A stretch of 64,000 nt of DNA from NCBI GenBank assembly GCA_041394705.1, contig JAWKHS010000006.1:345534-409533 (forward strand), in the 5' to 3' direction. The notes under the pieces are model-generated. The model made no database searches, was not told the origin of the DNA, and was given only the letters and a program-made list of their open reading frames with translations. Numbering within the stretch: position 1 is the stretch's first letter; every line of letters begins with the position of its first letter. The position numbers and the translations under genes are program-made. This document shows, piece after piece, positions 25,666-34,013 of the stretch. Source of the stretch: Vicinamibacterales bacterium (GTDB lineage: Bacteria; Acidobacteriota; Vicinamibacteria; Vicinamibacterales; UBA2999).

Positions 25666-27459
25666 CTACGAGAGGATGCGGACGACGACCGCGGTCTGGT
25701 CGTCGTTCTGCTCGGCGTCGCCGCGAAACGTTTCCATCGACTCGAAGATCCGGTCCACGATCTCGGCCGCGGGGCGGTCGCGATGATCGCGCACGATCTC
25801 GGCAATCCGGGCAGAGCCGAACTCCGCGCCGTCGCCGTTGAACGTCTCGGAAATACCGTCGGAGAAGAACACGAAGACGTCACCGGCGTTGGCGGGCACG
25901 ACGATCTCGTCGTAGGTGGTGGTGCCGAACGACCCCAGCGGCACGCCGGGCAGCGCCAGGTGCTCGCAGACGGCGCCGTCGGCCGAGCAGCGGATCGGAA
26001 ACGGCAGGCCCGAGTTCGCCAGTGTCGCCGTGTGGTTGCGCAGGTCGAACTCGGTGTAGCAGAGCGTGCAGTAGTACTCCTCGAGCTGCCGTTCGTGCAG
26101 GATGCGGTTGATCGACGTCAGGGTCGGCCCCGGTCCCGTGCGGTTCGGCATCGCCCGGCGACGGTAGGTGCGGCCCCGCACGACCTCGCCGGCGAACACG
26201 CTGTACAGGGCCGCCGGCACGCCCTTGCCCGAGACATCGCCAACCGCGACGATGAGCTGGTTCGGTTCGGGCGACAGGAAATCGTACAGGTCGCCCCCCA
26301 GCTCCCGCGCGGGCTCGAACCGCCAGGCGACGTCGACCGACCGCAGGCGTTTCGGCAGCTCGCGCGGCAGCATCGCCATCTGGACGCGCTGTGCGAACCG
26401 GAGCTCCTTTTCGAGCCGTTCCTCGTTCTCGCTCAGCGCCTCCCACAGCCGCGCGTTCTCGATGGCGACCGCCGCTTCGGCGGCCAGCAGCTTCAGCACT
26501 TCGACGTGGCGCTTGGAGAAGGCATTCAGCTCGGGGCTCTCGAGATCGAACGCGCCGATGCACCGGTCCTTCACCAGGAGCGGTACGACGAGCTCGGACT
26601 TCGCGTCCGGGACGGCGTTGATGTAGCGCGGGTCCTTCGAGACGTCGGGGACGAGCACGATCTCCTTGTGCTGCACGGCGTACCCGAGCAGCCCCTCGCC
26701 GACGCGGACGGCGGACGTGTCCGCGCCCTCGCCGTAGTGGATGGCCACCTTGAACTCGATGAGCCCGGTCGCCTCGGTCAGGAGCGCGATCCCGAACGTG
26801 CGGTAGTCGATGACGCGCTTGACGAGGTGGGCGACCCTGGTGAGGAGCTCGTCCAGGTCGAGGATGGCGCTCATCTCGTGGCCGACTTCGGCCAGCATCT
26901 CCATCGTGTCGGCGTACTCGCGCTCCGACGCGAACAGGCGCGCGTTCACGATCGCCTGCGCCACGGGCGCGCCGAAGGCGCGGAGCATGGCCTCGTCGCT
27001 CTCGTCGAACGCGCCGAGCCGGCCGCTGAGCAGGTTCAGCGCGCCAATCGCCTTGCCCTTGTATCGAAGCGGCACGACCAGCGTCGACCGCACGTTGGGC
27101 ACGATGGCCAGGTAGCGCGAATCCTCCGCGACGTCGTTCAGGAGGATGGAGCGCTGCTCCTGCACGGCCGTGCCGACGGCGCCCTGGCCGGGGGCCAGCC
27201 GAACCCGCTTGGCGGCTTCTTCCGGGTACCCCTCGGCGTAGGCGATGCGCAGCCCGCTCTCGTCCTCGTCCATCAGGTAGACGGAGAACACGTCGAAGTT
27301 GGTCAGCCGCGAAATCAGGCGCGGGATGGTGCTCAGCAGCTCGTCGAGGTGCAGGAATCCCGTCACCTCCCGGCTGAGCGCGAACAGCGTCGCGAGCCGT
27401 TCCTGGTCGGACGGCCGGACCGACGCGCCGTTCGGCCCAGGAGTGGCGGCAGCGCTCAT
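25666..27459 (-). CDS. Double-GAF SpoIIE/RsbU-type phosphatase
   Basis: A 597-aa cytoplasmic protein. It has two GAF domains (about residues 25-175 and 195-345), each with the PNVRSTLVVPL/PDAKSELVVPL core. A short coiled coil (EERLEKELRFAQRVQMAMLP) leads to a PP2C-type SpoIIE phosphatase domain (about 380-597) with GGDLYDF, VGDVSGKG, FSDGISE and NDDQTAVVV metal-site motifs. It likely dephosphorylates an anti-anti-sigma factor in response to a GAF-bound signal; neither partner nor ligand is visible. Its ATG overlaps the stop of the S9 peptidase gene by 4 bases (27456-27459), so the two are cotranscribed. Confidence 0.92.
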   Translation of the reverse strand: MSAAATPGPNGASVRPSDQERLATLFALSREVTGFLHLDELLSTIPRLISRLTNFDVFSVYLMDEDESGLRIAYAEGYPEEAAKRVRLAPGQGAVGTAVQEQRSILLNDVAEDSRYLAIVPNVRSTLVVPLRYKGKAIGALNLLSGRLGAFDESDEAMLRAFGAPVAQAIVNARLFASEREYADTMEMLAEVGHEMSAILDLDELLTRVAHLVKRVIDYRTFGIALLTEATGLIEFKVAIHYGEGADTSAVRVGEGLLGYAVQHKEIVLVPDVSKDPRYINAVPDAKSELVVPLLVKDRCIGAFDLESPELNAFSKRHVEVLKLLAAEAAVAIENARLWEALSENEERLEKELRFAQRVQMAMLPRELPKRLRSVDVAWRFEPARELGGDLYDFLSPEPNQLIVAVGDVSGKGVPAALYSVFAGEVVRGRTYRRRAMPNRTGPGPTLTSINRILHERQLEEYYCTLCYTEFDLRNHTATLANSGLPFPIRCSADGAVCEHLALPGVPLGSFGTTTYDEIVVPANAGDVFVFFSDGISETFNGDGAEFGSARIAEIVRDHRDRPAAEIVDRIFESMETFRGDAEQNDDQTAVVVRILS

Positions 27460-29492
27460 CGACGCTGGGAGGCCGGCTTCGCCGCCTGGCCGGAGACGTG
27501 CCCGGTCACCCAGTCGTGGATGCGGGTGAGCCGGTCCTGCTGGTGGAAGTACTCGCTGATGCCGTGCCCTTCGCGCGGGTAGAACACGAGCTCGGTCTCC
27601 TTGCCCCGATCCTTCAATCCCCGATAGAGCTCGAGCGACTGTCCCGTCGGGACGCGTTGATCGTTTCCCCCGTGGAGGATGAGGGTCGGCGTCGTCACGC
27701 GGTCGATGTGGCTCATGGCCGAGCGATTGACGTAGAGCGGCAGCGTCTCCTTCCCGGCGATGCCGCCGAAGTATCCGACCAGCACGTTGGGGATGTCGTT
27801 GGTGCCGTACATGCTCCAGAGATTGGTGAGGCCGGCGCCGACCATCGCGGCCTTGTAACGCGTCGTCTGCGTGATCGACCAGGCGGTCATGTAGCCGCCG
27901 TAGCTCCAGCCGATCAGGGCCAGCCGGTCCTTGTCGGCGATGCCACGCGCCACCAGCGCGTCCACGCCCGTGTCGATGTCCCGGAAGTCACCGCCGCCCC
28001 AATCCGCGACGTTGGCGCGCAGGAACTTCTCGCCGTAGTTCGTGCTGCCGCGGGGGTTCGGGTAGAACACGGCCCACCCTTCGCCGGCCCAGACCTGGCC
28101 GCCTTCGAGGCCGCCGACGCGGTAGTTGTCCACGTACGCGCCGGCCGGACCACCGTGAACCACGACGAGCAGGGGATAGCGCTTGGCCGGGTCGTAGCCG
28201 ACGGGCTTCAGCAGGACGCCTTCCACGGCCACGCCGTCCGTGCTCTTCCACGTGACGACTTCGGTCTCGCCGAGCTGGAACTGGCGCGCTTCGGGGTTCA
28301 CGTCCGACACCCGGCGCGGCGAGACGAACCGGGCGTCGGCCACGTAGACGTCCGCCGGGGCCGTCGGCGAGTCCATCGTGAGCGCGACCCTCGACCCGTC
28401 CCGGCTGAACGTGCCGATCTGCAGCGTCTTGCCCTTCGTGAGTTGGGAGGCGTCGCCCGATGCGACATCCAGCATCCACGCCTCGTTGTAGGCGCGCGTC
28501 CCCGCCGTGAAGACCAACCTTGTGGAGTCAGGGGTCCAGTGCAGGCTTCCGGGGTCCACCGTGAGCTGCCCTGTCGCGTCGCGGGTCTGCTTCGAGGCGA
28601 GGTCGTAGATCATGATCCGCGACTGCCCCACCGTTCCAGGCGGTGTGCCGTCGCCGATGGCGGGCGCCGTGACCGGTTCCGACAGGTAGGCCAGCGATCG
28701 TCCATCGGGAGAGAAGCGGGGATTGCTGTCGGGCCCGAAGTTGGCGCTGACCTTTTCAAGCGCGCTCGTGGCCGTGTCGGCGATGTAGACGTCGCGGCGG
28801 CCGTCGCGGAGCAGCGCCGAGGGGCCGGCGGCGAAGGCCACACGGGTGGAGTCGGGCGACCACGAGAGCGCGCCCTGAATGGTGACGTCGGTGCCGCTCG
28901 TGACACGCGCGGCGCCCTTGGTATCCAGGTCGACGATCCACAGGTGGACGGGACGGGACGGCCGCTCGAACTGCCGTTCGTCGTCGCGGCGTTCCACCGC
29001 GGCCTTCTCGTCGGCCGTCTCGGCGTCGGCGACGGTGAACGCCACGTGCCGGCTGTCCGGCGCCCACGCGTACTGCTCGACATCGGCGGCCGCGGACGTG
29101 AGGGCCCAGGCTTCGCCGCCGTCGCTCCGCATCACCCAGATTTGGGACGTGCCCGGCTCGCTGGCGTGTCCGCGCGCCGCAACGAAGCTCATGTAGCGGC
29201 CATCCGGCGACCAGGACGGCTGGGTTTCGCGTTCCCCGAACGTGATCTGGCGCGCCGGGACACTGGCGTCGGCGGGAGCCTTCCAGACGTGGCTTCGGCT
29301 CTCCTTCTTGCCGCCCTTGCCGTCCTGCCACTCGCGCACCACGAACAGCACGGCGTCGCCCGCGGGGGAGATGGCGGGCGCGGACACGGCCCGCAGCGCC
29401 AGCACGTCGTCGAAGGTGACGGGACGCTCCTGCGCGAGCGATGCAGACGGCAACGCGAGGGCGGCAACCAGAGTGCAGGCGGCGATGCGCAC
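27456..29492 (-). CDS. Secreted S9 family prolyl-oligopeptidase-like peptidase
   Basis: A 678-aa serine peptidase. The signal peptide is MRIAACTLVAALALPSASLA. A TolB-like propeller (about 30-420) with SPDG/WSPD repeats precedes the alpha/beta-hydrolase domain with S530 in GWSYGGY, an Asp in LHGGNDQRVP and H643 in REGHGISEY. It resembles acyl-peptide hydrolase or dipeptidyl peptidase IV relatives. The GTG at 29492 is preferred over the upstream TTG at 29525: GGAGG precedes it at good spacing and it gives a clean signal peptide. A TATACT (29537-29532) would start the mRNA near 29525. Confidence 0.92.
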   Translation of the reverse strand: MRIAACTLVAALALPSASLAQERPVTFDDVLALRAVSAPAISPAGDAVLFVVREWQDGKGGKKESRSHVWKAPADASVPARQITFGERETQPSWSPDGRYMSFVAARGHASEPGTSQIWVMRSDGGEAWALTSAAADVEQYAWAPDSRHVAFTVADAETADEKAAVERRDDERQFERPSRPVHLWIVDLDTKGAARVTSGTDVTIQGALSWSPDSTRVAFAAGPSALLRDGRRDVYIADTATSALEKVSANFGPDSNPRFSPDGRSLAYLSEPVTAPAIGDGTPPGTVGQSRIMIYDLASKQTRDATGQLTVDPGSLHWTPDSTRLVFTAGTRAYNEAWMLDVASGDASQLTKGKTLQIGTFSRDGSRVALTMDSPTAPADVYVADARFVSPRRVSDVNPEARQFQLGETEVVTWKSTDGVAVEGVLLKPVGYDPAKRYPLLVVVHGGPAGAYVDNYRVGGLEGGQVWAGEGWAVFYPNPRGSTNYGEKFLRANVADWGGGDFRDIDTGVDALVARGIADKDRLALIGWSYGGYMTAWSITQTTRYKAAMVGAGLTNLWSMYGTNDIPNVLVGYFGGIAGKETLPLYVNRSAMSHIDRVTTPTLILHGGNDQRVPTGQSLELYRGLKDRGKETELVFYPREGHGISEYFHQQDRLTRIHDWVTGHVSGQAAKPASQRR

Positions 29493-29531
29493 GTCGTCCT
29501 CCCGGCGCGGCACGACGCGCGCCAAACGTGC

Positions 29532-29575
29532 AGTATAGAGCGTTCTCGCCCCGCAGCGTTCGGGCGTGGGATACT
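29532..29575. promoter_or_regulatory. Divergent promoter region, S9 peptidase and FabZ-like gene
   Basis: On the minus strand TATACT (29537-29532) serves the S9 peptidase gene, giving a leader of about 33 nt. On the plus strand GATACT (29570-29575) lies 10 nt before the GTG of the FabZ-like gene. No good -35 boxes were found for either. Confidence 0.4.
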
Positions 29576-29585
29576 ACGGGCGCCC

Positions 29586-30062
29586 GTGGACTCGCTGACC
29601 CTTCCGCTCGACCAGGCGGCCATCGCCCGCATCCTTCCACACCGCTATCCATTCCTGCTGGTGGATCGCATCACGGCGTTCGAACCCGACGTGCGCATCG
29701 TGGGAGTGAAGAACGTCACGGCCACCGAGCGGTACCTGTCGCCGCCGGACGAGCAGGGACGCCAGGTGCTGCCGCCGACGGTGTTGACGGAGGCCATCGC
29801 GCAGGTCGGGGGCATCCTGATCCTGGCCAAGCCGGAACATGCCGGGCACCTCGTCTACTTCCGGGGCATCGAACGCGTTCGCTTCAAGAGCCACGCGGTG
29901 CCCGGCGATTCGATCGACATCGAGGTCCGCGTCGTCCGGCTCAGGAGCCGCATGGGCGTTCTGACGGGGTTCGCGAGGGTCGGCGACCGGCTCCTCGTTC
30001 GGGGAACGATGACGTTCGCGATGGGACCCAAGGCCGACGGCACGTCCAGCCACGAGGGCTGA
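29586..30062 (+). CDS. FabZ-like hot-dog protein with altered active site
   Basis: A 158-aa protein of the 3-hydroxyacyl-ACP dehydratase family. It opens with the FabZ signature ILPHRYPFLLVDR (16-28) and has VLPPTVLTEAIAQVGG with E69, the catalytic acid. In FabZ the catalytic His stands 14 residues before this Glu, in GHFPG; here that position is D55 (SPPDEQGRQ), with no gap in between. Dehydratase activity is therefore doubtful. It could be non-catalytic, a thioesterase-like hot-dog protein or an enzyme with changed chemistry. The GTG at 29586 gives the family N-terminus. Confidence 0.8.
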   Translation: MDSLTLPLDQAAIARILPHRYPFLLVDRITAFEPDVRIVGVKNVTATERYLSPPDEQGRQVLPPTVLTEAIAQVGGILILAKPEHAGHLVYFRGIERVRFKSHAVPGDSIDIEVRVVRLRSRMGVLTGFARVGDRLLVRGTMTFAMGPKADGTSSHEG

Positions 30063-30071
30063 GCCCGGGCG

Positions 30072-31055
30072 TCAGGTCGAGGGCCGTCCGCGGTACAGCA
30101 CGCGGCCGAACCGCCGGTGCCATGTGGTGAACTCGGGATCGGTGCCGGTTTCGTCGAGCGCCTGCCGCACCTGGTGCAGCTTCGCGTCGAGGTCGTCGAC
30201 GGCCGCCAGGATGAACGCCTCGACGCTCTTCGGCTCCACGGGCGAGCCCCTGTCCCTGGCGCCGTGGTGGGCCACGACCAAGTGCTCGAGTTCGGCGCGC
30301 AGGTCGTCGGGGAAGCCGCTGATCCCCTTCACGGCCTCGCGCACCATCACGAGCCCGAGCGCGATGTGTCCGATGAGGTTGCCGTCGCGGGTGTAGCTGA
30401 TCGCGCCGGCGTCATAGGCCAGTTCCTGGAGTTTGCCGATGTCGTGCACGACGGCGCCGGCCACGACGAGGTCCTCGCTGGCGCCGTAGTGGCGGGCCAG
30501 CGCCTTCCCGGCCGTCGCCATCGACAGGACGTGTTCGAGCAGCCCGCCCCGGTAGGCGTGGTGGATCTGCTGGGCTGCCGGCCACTCCCGAAACGCGGTT
30601 TCGTGGTCGGCCAGCAGGCGCGCCAGCAGCACCCGCAGGTGCCGGTCGCCGACGGCCTGCACGAGCGTCGTCAGCTCGCCCCACATGTCGCCCACCGGCC
30701 GCGGCGCCGACGGCACGCAGTCCTCTTCGCGAAAGCCCTGCGGCGCGTCCTGGTCGCGGTTCACCCGGCGCAGCGAACTCGCCACGATCTGGAGCTCGCC
30801 GTTGTGGCTCCCGGTGCGGCCCTCGACGCGGACGAACTCTCCGGCGTCGAAGTCGCCCTTCAGCCGGTCGACACCGTCGAACACGCGCCCTGCCACCTGC
30901 CCAGTCGCGTCCTGCAGCACCAGCGCGAGGTACTCGCCGCCCTTCCCGACGCGGACGTCCTTGCGCGCGCACAGGTAGAAACCGAAGCCGGTCTGGTCGG
31001 CCTCGAGCTGGCGGACCGGCGGAAGGCGGCTGCTCACGCTGGAAGGGTACACCAC
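30072..31055 (-). CDS. OB-fold plus HD-domain protein, YhaM-like 3'-5' exoribonuclease
   Basis: A 327-aa protein matching YhaM/CBF1 architecture: an N-terminal OB-fold nucleic-acid-binding domain (about 15-115, e.g. YLALVLQDATGQVAGRVFDG) and an HD metal-dependent phosphohydrolase domain (about 160-300). The HD domain has HHAYRGGLLEH, HDIGK and the downstream HLVVAHHG motif. Such proteins degrade RNA or single-stranded DNA 3' to 5' using Mn. The start is uncertain: GTG codons at 31055, 31052 and 31037 are in frame and none has a clear ribosome-binding site. It is convergent with the FabZ-like gene and divergent from the selenoprotein candidate. Confidence 0.85.
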   Translation of the reverse strand: MVYPSSVSSRLPPVRQLEADQTGFGFYLCARKDVRVGKGGEYLALVLQDATGQVAGRVFDGVDRLKGDFDAGEFVRVEGRTGSHNGELQIVASSLRRVNRDQDAPQGFREEDCVPSAPRPVGDMWGELTTLVQAVGDRHLRVLLARLLADHETAFREWPAAQQIHHAYRGGLLEHVLSMATAGKALARHYGASEDLVVAGAVVHDIGKLQELAYDAGAISYTRDGNLIGHIALGLVMVREAVKGISGFPDDLRAELEHLVVAHHGARDRGSPVEPKSVEAFILAAVDDLDAKLHQVRQALDETGTDPEFTTWHRRFGRVLYRGRPST

Positions 31056-31089
31056 GTGATTTCAGGCGGTGGCCGCCGGAGCGAACTGC

Positions 31090-31095
31090 TAAAGT
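31090..31095 (+). promoter_or_regulatory. -10 box of the PCYCGC selenoprotein gene
   Basis: TAAAGT (31090-31095) lies 6 nt before the ATG at 31102. The transcript would start at or next to the start codon. No -35 consensus seen. Confidence 0.35.
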
Positions 31096-31101
31096 ACGCG
31101 C

Positions 31102-31608
31102 ATGCGAACCTCCGTACGGGTGGGGGCGCTCGGCGTGGGGCTGGCGCTGATCGCGGGCACCGGACTGGTCGCCCGCCAGACCCCGGCCGCCCGGCCGCAG
31201 GCGGCGGCGGCGCAGCGCCAGCAGGTCCCCAAGGTCACGACGCCTCCGCTCATCACCACGGGGTATGCCGCGGCGAGACCGCTCGGGCTCACGCGGGCCG
31301 TGTACGACTTCGCGGCCCAGCATCCCGAGGTGCTGCGGTACGTCCCCTGCTACTGCGGCTGTGAGGCCGAGGGCCATTCTGACAACGAGTCCTGCTTCGT
31401 CCGCTCCCGTGACGCGAGGGGCAACGTGACGCAGTGGGACATGCACGGATTCGGTTGAGCCGTGTGCATCGATGTCGCGCGTGACGCGATGCAGCTGCAC
31501 AATTCCGGCGCCGATCCGGGCTCCATCCGCGCCTCCATCGAGCGGAAGTGGACGCCGCACTATCCGACGAAGACGCCGACCCCTCCCGTCCCCGTCAAGA
31601 AGCAGTAG
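31102..31608 (+). CDS. PCYCGC-family protein with in-frame UGA, candidate selenoprotein (Sec119)
   Basis: A 168-aa exported protein if the UGA at 31456-31458 is read as selenocysteine. It has an N-terminal signal or anchor (about residues 8-24) and the family hallmark PCYCGC (C83, C85, C87), then C98 and WDMHG. In PCYCGC-family relatives the segment after HG reads like NCGICVDIA; here the frame gives G-U119-A-V-C122-IDVA, so UGA replaces a family cysteine in a CxxC pair. The 49 codons after UGA are intact, have family-like content (IDVARDAM, GSIRASIERKW) and end at TAG 31606. A SECIS-like hairpin follows. The family function is unknown; metal or thiol redox binding is likely. The hybrid kinase gene starts 9 nt downstream. 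Confidence 0.82.
31466..31492 (+). promoter_or_regulatory. Candidate bacterial SECIS hairpin (PCYCGC gene)
   Basis: GCATCG (31466-31471) pairs with CGATGC (31487-31492), and GTC (31474-31476) with GAC (31483-31485), closing a loop GCGCGT (31477-31482). The loop begins 18 nt after the UGA and starts with G, inside the 16-37 nt window known for bacterial SECIS elements. Confidence 0.6.
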
Positions 31609-31617
31609 CACGGCGCC

Positions 31618-33153
31618 GTGGACTCCGTGATCGACGACCGCGCGGCAGCCTTCGCACGCCTGTTCGAGGCCGTGCACGAAGGGGTGTATATCGGCCGTCT
31701 CGGCTCGTCGTCGTCGTCCACGCTCGCCGCCAATCCTCATTTGAAGCTGGTGCTCGGCTTCCCGCCGGAGGCGATCGAGCGGGAGGTCCGGCCCTTCGAC
31801 CCCGCCCGGTTCGTCGATCCGCAGGCACGCACCGCCTTTCTCGAGCGGCTCGCGGCCGCGGGCTCCGTCGCCGACTACCTCCTGCGCCTGCGTCGCGCCG
31901 ATGGCACGCCCGTCTGGATCGAGGTGACGGCCACCGCCGATCCGCCCGGACCGTCCGGGGAGATGCGCGTGGAGGCGCTCGTCCGCGACGTCAGCGAGCG
32001 CAAGCAGCTCGAGAACCAGTCACGCGACCTCTACTACCAGCTGCTGCAGACCGAGAAGATGGCCGCGCTGGGCCAGACGATCTCCGGCGTGGCGCACGAG
32101 CTGAACAACCCGCTCGCGACCATCCTGTCGTGGGCCGAGCGCCTCGCGCAGCAGGTATCGGGCGACGATCCCATGCGGCGGGGGCTCGACGTCATCCTCG
32201 GTGAATCGGAGCGGGCGGCCCGCATCGTGCGCAACCTGCTGACCTTCGCTCGGAAGCGTCAGAGCACACGCGCCATGGTGGACATGAACGAGGTGATCCG
32301 CGAGACGCTGAGCCTGCGCGCGTACGAGCAGCGGATCACGAACATCTCGGTCATTCCGGCGCTGGCGGCCGGCCTGCCCCCCGTCTTCGCCGACGGCCAC
32401 CAGGTGAAGCAGGTGCTGCTGAATCTGCTGATGAACGCCGAGCAGGCGATGCTCGGCGCAAACGGCCGCGGCACGATCGTGATCCGGACGTGGCATGACA
32501 GCGCGAAGCAGGTCGTCGTACTCGAGGTGAACGACGACGGACCCGGAGTGCCGGAGGACGTCCAGGGCAAGATCTTCGACCCCTTCTTCACCACCAAGGA
32601 GGTCGGGAAGGGGACGGGCCTCGGGCTGACCGTGGCCTACGCCATCGTGCAGGAACACGGCGGCCGCATCACGCTCAAGTCACGGAGCGGGGCTGGCGCC
32701 TCGTTTTTCGTCGAGTTCCCCGTGACGCCGGCGAAAGCGGCCGTTGCCAGGCGCCATGCCGCGCCGCCGACCGAACGGGACGTCTTCCGGGGCGCCCGAG
32801 TACTGGTGGTGGAGGACGAGGCGGCGCTGGCCAGCGCCGTCAATGACGCGTTCGTGGAGGCCGGCTTCGTCGTGGATCGCGCCGGCGACGGCGAGGAAGG
32901 CCTCGCGTGCGTCGCCGACCGCCACTACGACTTGATCGTGTGCGACCTGAAGATGCCGCGCGTGGACGGCATCCGGTTCTACCGGGCCATGACGGCGGCG
33001 ACGCCGGCACTCGCGCGGCGCGTGATCTTCGTGACCGGCGACGTGGCCGGTACCGAGGCCGAGCGCTTCCTGGAAGAGAGCGGATGCCGGTGGCTCTCGA
33101 AGCCGTTCAGGCTCGCGGACTTGCTTCGCGCGGCGCGCGAGGCGCTCGCGTAG
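31618..33153 (+). CDS. PAS-containing hybrid histidine kinase with C-terminal receiver
   Basis: A 511-aa cytoplasmic protein; no membrane helix is seen. A PAS domain (about residues 5-135) is followed by HisKA with the phospho-accepting His near 160 in GVAHELNNPLA. HATPase_c (about 265-375) carries LNLLMNAEQAM, DDGPGVP and GKGTGLGL. A receiver domain (about 395-511) has the phospho-acceptor D443 in CDLKMP. The output is phosphotransfer, perhaps to a nearby regulator. The GTG at 31618 is 9 nt after the selenoprotein stop, so the two are probably cotranscribed. Its 3' end overlaps the sigma-factor gene on the other strand by 175 bp. Confidence 0.9.
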   Translation: MDSVIDDRAAAFARLFEAVHEGVYIGRLGSSSSSTLAANPHLKLVLGFPPEAIEREVRPFDPARFVDPQARTAFLERLAAAGSVADYLLRLRRADGTPVWIEVTATADPPGPSGEMRVEALVRDVSERKQLENQSRDLYYQLLQTEKMAALGQTISGVAHELNNPLATILSWAERLAQQVSGDDPMRRGLDVILGESERAARIVRNLLTFARKRQSTRAMVDMNEVIRETLSLRAYEQRITNISVIPALAAGLPPVFADGHQVKQVLLNLLMNAEQAMLGANGRGTIVIRTWHDSAKQVVVLEVNDDGPGVPEDVQGKIFDPFFTTKEVGKGTGLGLTVAYAIVQEHGGRITLKSRSGAGASFFVEFPVTPAKAAVARRHAAPPTERDVFRGARVLVVEDEAALASAVNDAFVEAGFVVDRAGDGEEGLACVADRHYDLIVCDLKMPRVDGIRFYRAMTAATPALARRVIFVTGDVAGTEAERFLEESGCRWLSKPFRLADLLRAAREALA

Positions 33154-34013
33154 TCGATCACCACGCCTCGGCGCTCGGCCCGATCGTCGGTCCCGGTGGC
33201 GGCGAGCGTCTCCGCGGCTGGCAGGGCGGCGCGCGCCATGCGCGGACGGTGCTCGAACGCCACGACGGCCTGGCGGATCGCCTGGATGGACGTGACGGGC
33301 GTGGCGTCCGGTCCGAGCGCCTCGCGGAGGCGCCGCAGCGCCCGTGCGTGGAGCTGTGACACGCGCGACTCGTTCACGCCGAGCTCCGCGCCGATCTCCT
33401 TCATCGTCACCTCGCCGTAGTAGTAGAGCGCGATGACGCGGCGCTCGCGCGGCGGCAGCGAGCCGATGGCGTTGCGGACGCGGTCCTGGACTTCCTTGCG
33501 CTCGTAGGCGGCATCGGGGCGCTCGCTCTCCACGGGCACGAGGACCGCGGGCAGCTGCGACTCGTCGACGTTCTCGGCGCACGAGAGCGGCGAGGTCTGC
33601 TCGATGGTGTTGATGCGGACGATGACCTTGCCGAGACGCTCCTCATCGGAGCCCACGGCGGCGGCCAGGTCGGCCAGCGAGGGCTCGTGGCCCAGCGTGA
33701 GGCGGAGCCGCTCGCGCGCCGCTTCGAGTTCGCGGCGCACGCGGCGCACGCCGCGCGGCCAGGCGTCCTTGCGGAGGGCGTCGATCATGGCGCCCCGCAC
33801 CCGACGCTCGGCAAACGTCTCGAACTTGATGCCGCGCGATTCCTCGAATCGCTTCGCGGCGTCGATGAGGCCGATGACGCCGTCCTGCACCAGGTCACCC
33901 AAGTCGATAGAGTGCGGCATCGTGGCGGCGACGCGACGTGCGAGCGCCTCGACGAAGGGAAGGCCTGCTTCTACTCGGGGGTTGATCTGCTCGACTGTCT
34001 GCTCGGCGCTCAT
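32979..34013 (-). CDS. FliA/WhiG-type RNA polymerase sigma factor with C-terminal extension
   Basis: A 344-aa alternative sigma factor. Region 2 is typical of the FliA/WhiG group: DLVQDGVIGLIDAAKRF, GIKFETFAERRVRGAMIDALR. Region 3 follows (about 100-150). Region 4 (about 190-235) reads LPPRERRVIALYYYGEVTMKEIGAELGVNESRVSQLH. The family normally ends shortly after region 4; here about 110 further residues follow, and the last 58 are antisense to the hybrid kinase receiver. FliA-type factors direct flagellar or sporulation-like programmes; no flagellar genes are in the window. The ATG at 34013 is chosen for GGAG upstream and the family start. A sigma-54-like promoter lies 53-68 bp upstream. Confidence 0.88.
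   Translation of the reverse strand: MSAEQTVEQINPRVEAGLPFVEALARRVAATMPHSIDLGDLVQDGVIGLIDAAKRFEESRGIKFETFAERRVRGAMIDALRKDAWPRGVRRVRRELEAARERLRLTLGHEPSLADLAAAVGSDEERLGKVIVRINTIEQTSPLSCAENVDESQLPAVLVPVESERPDAAYERKEVQDRVRNAIGSLPPRERRVIALYYYGEVTMKEIGAELGVNESRVSQLHARALRRLREALGPDATPVTSIQAIRQAVVAFEHRPRMARAALPAAETLAATGTDDRAERRGVVIDYASASRAARSKSASLNGFESHRHPLSSRKRSASVPATSPVTKITRRASAGVAAVMAR

Noticed and set aside
31102..31458. 118-aa truncated PCYCGC protein, or pseudogene with a nonsense mutation
   Set aside because: The frame beyond UGA is intact for 49 codons, family-like, and ends 9 nt before the next gene. The UGA replaces a family Cys, and a Sec-type selD is present. Recoding explains this better than decay.
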